Shown piece after piece: positions 56,181 through 64,000 of a stretch of DNA of 64,000 nt. The DNA comes from Endomychus coccineus (lineage: Eukaryota > Arthropoda > Insecta > Coleoptera > Endomychidae): positions 116,974,703 to 117,038,702 of the forward strand of contig OY294070.1 of NCBI GenBank assembly GCA_958510875.1. Direction: 5' to 3'. Under the pieces are notes generated by a model. That model was not told the origin of the DNA. It saw only the letters and a list, made by a program, of their open reading frames with translations, and searched no databases. The translations under genes and the position numbers were made by a program. Each line of letters opens with the position of its first letter. Within the stretch, counting starts at the first letter, position 1.

Positions 56181-57309
56181 GTCATGACAAGTTGACAAAA
56201 TCACGGACAAAGGTTACAAATTGCAGTTGCCCGACTTTATGTTATTTAAAACATACGTGGAAACATCATTTAAGATTGAAAATTGAGTCAAATGAAGGTC
56301 TGTAACAAACAATGAGGCTTAGGTCCCAGATCTCGTTTCAATTCGCTATAATTATTTCAGGCTACTAATATTTTCTTACAATATTTTAGGTTCTGGTATA
56401 ATATCTGGTGTAATACTACATGGGGAGTGGAACGACCACACATTAAGACATTGATAATAATTGATGAGGTATGACATAGTGAGCACGGCAGGGCTCATTG
56501 TTTTAAGATAAAGATCACCGATACACTCATAAAGGTTGTTTATTAAGATGACATACCACAATACCGGCCGGCTATATCGCTTACTCTGATGCCAATTTAG
56601 AATAACGCACGTTGAACTCGAAACAAACTCCATGATTTCCGCAATGAATCCTTTGAGCTTCATCTCAGGAATTCGTTGTACCTGCGACGACTCCATGAAT
56701 GACTGCGCTTCTCGCGTGGAAACACAACACTTGATTTTATAGTTTCGGAAATGAATAAATCATGCATAATAATGAATAATATCCAATCGAATCACCAATT
56801 TTCGAAATAACGAAGAGACATGTTCTCTTCATCATTTCAAAAAGTCATGATTTGATTGGATATTATATTCAAATATTAAAATTGGACACGATGAATATTC
56901 ATCTTTCTTTAATTCTATTTATACAGGATGTGCGGGTATTCATTAGCCAAACGTCTGGAACACAAAACACAACAAAAAAAAATTATAGAAAACTTCTTAT
57001 CAACTTATGTCCGGAAATGCTTCATAATAGAGTTACGGCTCTTTAAGCGGCGAATCATAAAATATTATTTTTCTGAAATCACTCAAGAATGCCTACTTTC
57101 TCGGAGCAACTTCAGATCCCAAAATACGCTAATCTAGTATTTTAGTCCGTTGCTAAGTCTAAAACGAACCGTTTTCGGTCTGGGAAAATTTTTGCCGACT
57201 TAGGGCGTCAAAATCCGGCCCTACCGGTTTTTATATACATTTTAGACAGTAAATAAACACACCAACTCACATTAAGAACATTTATTGAATATATTATTAC
57301 ACATATGGA
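56181..57309. other. No recognisable gene
   Basis: Includes a 106-residue minus frame (56376-56696) without a recognised domain. At 56922 a TACAGGATGTGCGGG word resembles the start of an ITm end, but no partner was found. Confidence 0.4.
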
Positions 57310-58085
57310 ACTATTTTTGTATATTTATAGTTATGTTCCAGTTTGTAGAATCATTAAACACAGGCTGAACTCTACCTGAAAAGTCATTTTGTTTGTCACT
57401 TCCCCCTCTAAATTTACTTGTTATGCTACCTGAATAGTCAGCGACGTTATTGCTGTTTTCTTCTGCGGCAATAATACTAATAGTATTAGCAGATTTCTCT
57501 TTGTCAGTTCCCCCTTGAAATATTCCATGTGCTATGTCTACTTTATTTGTAAAAGATTCCTCTATATATCCTTCGGCAACAGTTGAGGATTTCCATCTTC
57601 CATGCATCTTTGGAGCAATTAAATCTGCCCCAGCATTAACCAAAATTGTCCCAGAGGACTGACGGAAACAATGTTCTGTATATTCATGTGCGTATAGCAA
57701 ATTTAAAAATGTTGCGACAATTTGAGGCATTTTACCAAACTGATGCATTACCACTACTTGCCTGCAACCTTTCCCATTTGAATATTTAAAGAAAAGCAGC
57801 AACTTGCAATATTTCCTGGACGACATGCAACATATTTTCCATAGAATGGCATATAATTTTCGTTTATCACGAATTAACTTGGTTTATTCGTTTCATTATC
57901 GAGTATTTTAATCAAAAGCTTAGATCTAAAATCTTCTATATCATTCAAATTTAATTGATATAGTTCATCACGGCGACATGGACCGCCAACACCAAATATT
58001 AAGGCAACCTAAATAGTAAAAACTACATAAATATCTGGGTAATTTTAAAATTCTCATATTCTGAATGAACCTTATTCATTAAGTA
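57310..58085 (-). pseudogene. Crypton-type tyrosine recombinase, C-terminal part (copy 1)
   Basis: The 171-residue frame 57826-57311 encodes FFKYSNGKGCRQVVVMHQFG, then a PQIVATFLNLL stretch, then YTEHCFRQSSGTILVNAGAD and LIAPKMHGRWKSSTVAEGYI. The H-x-x-R box (HCFR), the second His in MHGRW and the Tyr in EGYIEES match the catalytic residues of Crypton-type tyrosine recombinases, which integrate via a circular intermediate. Upstream, 58085-57840 gives further pieces (a D-x-x-L-Y-Q-L-N-L segment). The N-terminal half is missing where ITm-2 copy b begins. A Ser/Asn-rich tail (about residues 105-171) follows the domain. Confidence 0.75.
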
Positions 58086-58092
58086 TTATATA

Positions 58093-60406
58093 CAGAATGT
58101 CCTCGAACTGCATGGCAAAAATAAAACCGAAGATTCTTTGATTCGAAAAAAATTTGATGAGATTTTTTACTTTTGCCTCAAGTGTCTTGTTTACCCGGTA
58201 GAGGGCTTCAAAATTGCAAAAATAATTTTGTTTTTTCAGTATAACTTGAGAACGTGATGAAGAGCTTCTACAATATTTGGCAGGTGAGTTACTGTCAATA
58301 ATGGCCATTTTTGAGAGTGGAGCACAGAGCCTTCGAGACCATAGGAGGATGTAACGGGAAAAGTGTATAGAACTTTTTTGAGGTCGATATAATTCACTCG
58401 ATATTTTTTAAGTAGATAGCTTATCTAATTTGAAAACTTTTCTTACTCTTAGAAAATTTTGATAAAATCAACGGATTAGCTTGAAAAAAATAATTTTCGA
58501 GTCTCTGCAATTTTGGCTTACTAATTTTACTTGATTAAAATACCTTAGTTGCCTTTGCTTTTCTAATGTCATTTTGGCATTTGAAGAATTTATTCTCAAA
58601 ACTGTCAGTTTTTACTTTGCTTCCCTGAAAATTTTATAAAATTATGGCTCAAAATTTCACAAACACTGAAATGGTTGATATGTTATTGATTTATGGACTT
58701 TGTCGTTGCAATGGCCGGAGAAGGGAAAGATATCCGCATCGCAGAATTCCAAATCGGCAAACCTTCGCGAAACTGGCAAATTTGAAGCAAATCGCAGAGA
58801 AACTGGACGCAGACGGACAAGAAGGACGTTAGAGCTCGAAGAAGCGATACTGGAAGCGGTTGAAACTGAACCTGGGATAAGCACACTACGTTTGGGACTT
58901 CGTATTGGAGCCTCAAAATCATTAGTTCATAATGTACTGAAAGAAGAACTGTTGTATCCCTATCATATTAGAACAGTTCAAGACTTATTGCCCATGGATC
59001 CAGGTCATCGGCTAGATTTCTGTCGGCTTATTGTCCAAAGACAAAACGCAAACCCCAATTTTTGTAGAAGAATTCTGTTCACGGACGAAGATACTTTCAC
59101 GAGATGTGGTCTTTTTAACCTCCATAATGAACATTTCTATGCTGATGAAAATCCTCATGAAACGGAAGTTACATATTTTCAGAATCAAACTAAAGTCAAT
59201 GTTTCGGTTGGAATTGTGGATAACTTTATTATTGGCCCTACCGTTATACCCGATCGATTGAACGGGGAGAACTACTTGAACTTTTTGGAACAAAGGCTAC
59301 TTGAACTGTTGGAAGACTTGCCCTTACACATTCGTCGTGGCCTGGTTTATCCATGATGGTGCACCTTCTCATTTCACATTAGCTGTGAGGTGACATTTGA
59401 ATGCGGAATATCCAGATCGCTAGATAGGTAGAGGACACGATGCACCAGTGAACTGGCCGGCACGCTCCCCTGATTTGACGCCCTGCGACTTCTTTCTATG
59501 GGGCGCTTTGAAGTCGAAAGTTTATGCAGCTCCAGTAAACACACGGGAGGAATTGTTGCAACGAATTAATCATGAAGCGGATTTATTCAAGAATGATCCT
59601 GAAGTACTAGCCAGAGTTCAATCCAATTTCTTGAAACGAATTAATTTGTGTATTCAGGAAAATGGGCAACATTTCGAGCAATTGATGCCTTAGCGATTTC
59701 CCAAAAAGTTTTGTCGTTTCTTTTAATTTAGCATTTGTTTTTCCTAAATAATCACATCGTTTCCCCATTTCTATTGTTTTTATTATTCGTGTTTTACCGA
59801 GATATTAACCATTTCAGTGTTAGTGAAATTTTGAGCCATAATTTTATAAAATTTTTACGGAAAGCAAAGTAAAAACTGACAGTTTTGAGAATAAATTCTC
59901 CAAATGCCAAAATGACATTAGAAAAGCAAAGGCAACTAAGGTATTTTAATCAAGTAAAATTAGTAAGCCAAAATTGCAGAGACTCGAAAATTATTTTTTT
60001 CAAGCTAATCCGTTGATTTTATCAAAATTTTTGAGGAGTAAGAAAAGTTTTCAAATTAGATAAGCTATCTACATAAAAAATATAGAGTGAATTACATCGA
60101 CAACAAAAAAGTTCTGGACACTTTTCCCGTTACATCCTCAAGTTTGAGCCATTTCTATGGTCTCTAAGGTTCTATGCTCCACTCTTAAAAATGACTACTA
60201 TTGAGAGTAACTCACTTGCCAAATATTGTAAAAGTCCTCCATCACGTTCTCAAGTTATACCGAAAAAACAAAATTATTTTTGCAACTTTGAAGCCCTCTA
60301 CCGGCTAAACAAGACACTTGAGGCAAAAGTAAAAAGGCTCATCAAATTTTATTCGAATCAAAGAATCTTCGGTTTTATTTTTGCCACGCAGTTCGAGGAC
60401 ACCCTG
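58093..60406 (+). mobile_element. ITm-2 copy b: complete long-TIR ITm element with broken transposase
   Basis: 2,314 bp with TA at 58091-58092 and 60407-60408. Left end CAGAATGTCCTCGAACTGCA (two mismatches to the usual CAGGGTG) and right end ...GCAGTTCGAGGACACCCTG. Inverted arms 58093-58682 and 59802-60406 differ at many sites, so the element is older than ITm-1. Each arm contains the transposase start (ATGGCTCAAAATTTCAC at 58644 and its inverse at about 59838). The insertion lies at the junction of two Crypton remnants. Confidence 0.92.
58644..59693 (+). pseudogene. ITm-2 transposase, copy b (frameshifted)
   Basis: Starts MAQNFTNTEMVDMLLIYGLC at 58644. A first frame runs to 58832. A deletion near 58720-58780 then moves the HTH part out of frame, which resumes at 58770 as LRETGKFEANRRETGRRRTR. 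The first-Asp box LFTDEDTFTRCG (about 59080-59115), NPHETEVTYFQNQTKVNVSV and LEQRLLELLEDLPLHIRRG follow. A one-base change then shifts the second-Asp box (IHDGAPSHF, about 59353-59379) out of frame. The third-Asp box SPDLTPCDFFLWGALKSKVY (59466-59525) and the end NFLKRINLCIQENGQHFEQL (to 59690) are intact. 43 residues separate the second and third Asp, as in ITm-1. Confidence 0.9.
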
Positions 60407-60429
60407 TATACTTCCCAACAAATAAAAAA

Positions 60430-61470
60430 GAATAAATTGATAATTCTGAACGAAGTCCGCAACATAGATAACTCTACTAACGTAGTTATTACTGTTTTCT
60501 TCTTCGGCAATAATATTAATAGTATTAGCAGATTTGTCTTTGTCACTGCCCACTCTAAATATTTTATCTGCTATGTCTACTTTATTTGTAAAAGATTCCT
60601 CTATATATCCTTCGGCAACGGTTGAGGATTTCTATCCCCCATGCATCTTTAAAGCAATTAAATATGCCCCAGCATCAACCAAAATTGTCGCAGAGGACCG
60701 TCGGAAACAATTTTCCGACAATTTGAGGTATTTCACCAAGCTGATGTATTCCCAGTACTTGCCTGCAACCTTTCCCGTTTGAATATTTGAAGAAAAAGCG
60801 ACAAGTTGCAAAACGTTCTGGACGACATGCAACATATTTTCTATACAATGGCATATAAGTTTCGTTTATCTGAAATGATCTTGGTTTGTTCGTTTTATTA
60901 TCGGGTGTTTTAATCAAAAGCTTAGATCAAAAATCTTCTATGTCATTCAAATTTAATTGATATAATGCACCAGCAACACCAAATATTAAGGCAACCTAAA
61001 AAGAAGACACTACAGAAATATCTAGGTAATTTTAAAATTCTTATATTCTAAACGTACCTTATTCATAAAGTACATATAATCTGGTGCTTGAGTAATAAAC
61101 ATTTCAATTTGTACATCTGACAAAACTTAGGCTTATAGTTATCACTTCCACGTTTCAGGAAAGCTAATTTCGAATATTTTGTAATATCAATATCTTCTTT
61201 TCTACTAAGTGTAGCTCTCAACATAATTTGACCATAACGTAGATGCCTTCAACTTCGTAGATCAATCGGAAAAGTATGCAATCACGACATTTTCAGATCG
61301 GGAGGTCGTCTTTTTTCTTCGCCATAATCCATGAAACGTTTGTAAGCGTATTCATATTTTGCCTTGGATCTATTTGGCAATAAATTTAAGATAACATTTT
61401 CAGCAGCATTTACTAACTCTGGTGGTGTCCCGCACACCTAGACATCATCATCACTGTCCGTTTAAAATAT
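60430..61470 (-). pseudogene. Crypton-type tyrosine recombinase, near full length but broken (copy 2)
   Basis: Minus-strand order in several frames: PPELVNAAENVILNLLPNRS then KAKYEYAYKRFMDYGEEKRR (about 61432-61310), LRATLSRKEDIDITKYSKLA then FLKRGSDNYKPKF (61220-61125), then KTPDNKTNKPRSFQINETYM, PLYRKYVACRPERFATCRFF and FKYSNGKGCRQVLGIHQLGE (60914-60740). The catalytic part is ENCFRRSSATILVDAGAYLI then ALKMHGG (60730-60635), and STVAEGYIEESFTNKVDIAD (60625-60560) follows. The His of the HxxR box is Asn here. The SAM-like N-domain followed by the recombinase domain is the Crypton layout. Multiple frame breaks. It overlaps copy 1 in content, so the two are separate copies. Confidence 0.75.
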
Positions 61471-64000
61471 TTTAGAATATTTTTAAGCGCTAAGTAGGTA
61501 TTAAACCGGGATAAACATACCGTGATTGTCAAGGAAACGATTTTATAGGCAATAAGATGGTAGTCAAAAATTGTTATGCATTTATAAAAATTCCTAAATT
61601 TATGATAATGCCTATTGCGATTTCAGAAAAAATAGTATGTGTACCTAAGTAGTAAAACCACATTCCCAGACTTCAATGCTTGTTGTCCTCGGCTTAACGC
61701 CTCGGCCAACAATTTACATTGTCATCCGGGAATATATTGCTTTCACTTCTAGATACACAATGTACTATTAATAACAAAAATTAACCAATTGTAGCATTAT
61801 GTTGGAAATGTCCGCCATTCATTTCAATGCCGAGACCATTGATTTCAAATAACTTCAAACAAAAAATCTAAGGGGCTTTAGTCGGGTGAAGAATAGGCAC
61901 AGAAACTGGATCGCAACGCAATGACCGGTTTATAACCTGTCACTGACTTTCCACTGGTCACATCGAATGGGGCCGGTAACTGCAGATTTAGCTTGTTCCG
62001 GTTTTCATTATAGGACTTTTCCGAGTAGATGGTGTTTGGCCAATCGCATATTCTTGAAATTATGCCTACACGTCGGTATCTGGAACAAAATAGCCATCAC
62101 AATCTAGGACTTTAACCCTATATAGAACTTGTGGGTAGAGGTTGAACGCCAAATCCGAAACACAAAATTCCCAAACAAGCCATCTTTAATTGATAAATCA
62201 ACGTAATTTGAACAAATATGCACCTTAACACTACTCAAACTTGAATTGCGGCTATGCCGCGGTTATTCTGTTAATTATTAAATCCATATTCCTTAATGTT
62301 GAGCAATTTCATAATTTCCTATTGTTTAAATAAATTATTACGTGCTACCTCATTCGCCATTTTAAAGCAATCTCATTTCGTTTGTGACATCAACCTACTA
62401 TGAGCCTTTATTCTGACAGCTTTTCAATATTTGCGATTGACAATTTTATTTTATATAATTAAATATGTGATTTCACTATAGTATCTGCTTCAACGTTTAT
62501 CCAATAGTCTAAGTGGCTGAATTAAAGAAAAATATTTACATCAATATTTGTTATATTTAAAATTATTCTGAAATAAAATGTAGAAAAACAATTCTCTAAT
62601 ACAGCCACTTATATACCTGAGGATGAGGTGTCATAATTATACCATGGATTGTGATAACTAAAATCAATTACATCACAATTTGTTATTATAATGAACTCAT
62701 ACTTTGGTAATACCAATTCATATTATAGATTCTATTTTGTGGCACGTTTCATCCATAAATCTCAATTATCGAACGGTCGTTTTCGATAGCGTATTTTAGC
62801 GTCTCAATTAAAAAAATTACTTATACAGCAATTAATTGCTCTTTCAATTTAGTTCATTCCGCGTTTATAGTTTGGTAATAAGAATAAACGCCAACTAACG
62901 ATGGACGTTACCAGCAGACGGATTGAATGAATCTGTTAGCAGGATATAATTCAGAACGCTATAATAACAGAATATAAACACAATTAGTAGTGGAAAAGAA
63001 CATATCATCGTCCGTTAGAAGTATTCTTTGTTAGAATTAAATGTTTATTGTCCGGATCTTTTGTAATATAAAGGCAATAATCTATCATTGGTAATTAAAG
63101 ACTTTGAGATATCTAAGGAGATATTACTAAATAGTTTATGCCTGCTCGTTCACATCTTCCAGAGGCGTAGTTATTAACTGTTTAGGAATCATATTCACAT
63201 TTCATACTACTGTAATAGTTTTATTGAATTAATTTGCATTAAAGTGATAATAATCAGGTATTTTGTCTTTGGGAGGAGAAAACGTACTCCATGTTAGTTG
63301 ATTCCGTAACAAAATGGATTGAGTGGAAATCTAAAACCAGGCAACTTTTTTAAGTTTAATTTTCTTCGATAATCAGTGTTGCATCGAGTATTGGAACCGG
63401 CTATACTCGATGAGGTGATTAAGTGCTTTGGACAATTCAAGTTATGTTTCTCACGTGTGAAGGAATCACGCCTTCTCCTTACCGATATTGAGCTCTCCCC
63501 GAAAAGGTGAATTTTGGCAAATTAGGGGTAAATTTTTGGCAGAGATCTCAATTATTCCAGCTCTAGCAAAAGGCATGAAATAGAAATGTTGCTCACACAT
63601 TGTACAGGGTTATCCAAAGTTGGCGCTTAAGGCCTATTGCGACAAAAAACATATAATTAAATTCCGAACCTAAGGGAGAAAGATTATTGAACCAAAGATA
63701 GCCGTAATGACGTCGTCGTTATTTCTTTTCCCAGGAATATACTCATATTTTTTCACAATTGGGAAATTCTCAGTTTTGTGAATATCTTTTATTGCGAGAA
63801 TTTTTATTTGCCAATTTAAATCAAGTTTTCCATGGAAAACAATTAACCATTTTTTCATACCCAAGCAGGGAAAATTTGAATAGGTCAAGCTAGTTGTCAT
63901 CCGTGTTTGACCACAATAAATATTCTGAGCTTATTGAACCTTTCAAAATGTATACACATAACGAAAATGTTGATATGCTGTTGTTTTTGGTGAAGCTCAT
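61471..64000. other. No secure gene; possible transposase C-terminus near 61850
   Basis: Minus-strand frames near 61880-61810 read SPD-stop-SPLDFLFEV and, one frame over, EMNGGHFQHNATIG, reminiscent of the third-Asp box and tail of ITm transposases. This is too short and broken to call. A TACAGGGTTATCC word at 63603 could be an ITm-type end whose partner lies beyond the window. The remainder is AT-rich without recognised domains. Confidence 0.35.

Noticed and set aside
56376..56696. 106-residue minus-strand frame
   Set aside because: No recognised domain, no second exon, no repeat partner. Insufficient to call a gene.
57311..57826. Possible host recombinase or bacteriophage-type integrase gene
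   Set aside because: A second, decayed copy 3 kb away, multiple frame breaks and AT-rich context fit a Crypton transposon remnant better than a host or bacterial gene.

Overview
The window is AT-rich, intron-era eukaryotic DNA with no operons, no ribosome-binding sites and no recognisable single-copy host gene. Its mobile-element mix (irritans-like mariner, other IS630-Tc1-mariner (ITm) elements with long inverted repeats, PIF/Harbinger, hAT, MULE, Crypton tyrosine recombinase, Copia, Jockey/I/R1-type LINEs and two Penelope-like families) points to an insect. A beetle or another TE-rich insect is plausible, but the species cannot be read from the sequence. Nearly every protein-like stretch is a transposon remnant. 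The only long intact coding region is a 359-residue ITm transposase at 28434-29513 (minus).

Layout. 1-1035: tandem and inverted repeats with a 142-bp period. 2905-4390: broken MULE transposase. 5163-6075: Penelope family 2 piece and a LINE RNase H piece. 6393-7785: foldback element holding an 81-bp Penelope-derived insertion with a 13-bp target duplication. 8480-9390: LINE RNase H and Penelope RT pieces. 10242-11639: two inverted-repeat elements. 11733-13557: Penelope family 1 (GIY-YIG plus RT) with a hammerhead-like motif. 13970-15765: LINE 3' ends, partly in tandem. 15917-18162: mariner A and a foldback. 18370-20510: Penelope 2 and hAT pieces. 20575-24100: a LINE broken by a deleted Copia element and by a MITE that itself holds a Harbinger element. 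24925-25999: mariner B. 26430-27130: hAT. 27642-31686: large palindrome carrying the young ITm-1 element. 33060-35362: ITm-2 copy a. 35363-36620: Penelope 1 copy 2. 39092-39164: tRNA-like gene. 41150-41930: LINE RT. 45245-46044: mariner C. 46792-47441: 325-bp tandem duplication. 47870-48610: LINE. 50301-52592: three inverted-repeat pieces. 53883-55146: foldback. 55230-56180: Penelope 2 split by mariner D. 57310-61470: two Crypton remnants on either side of ITm-2 copy b. The rest, including 31687-33059, 36946-39091, 41931-44579 and 61471-64000, shows nothing I can support as a gene.

How the parts relate. The autonomous families leave internally deleted or broken copies beside foldback elements that may depend on them. 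ITm-1 and ITm-2 share the CAGGGTGTCC end, TA target sites and unusually long inverted repeats of about 0.46 and 0.6 kb. In ITm-2 the inverted repeat runs over the transposase start codon. Both Penelope families carry hammerhead-ribozyme-like motifs. A group of foldback elements is linked by AGTCG-type ends and by an internal motif around GGGGTCGCTGA, and is the best candidate here for a poorly described repeat system.
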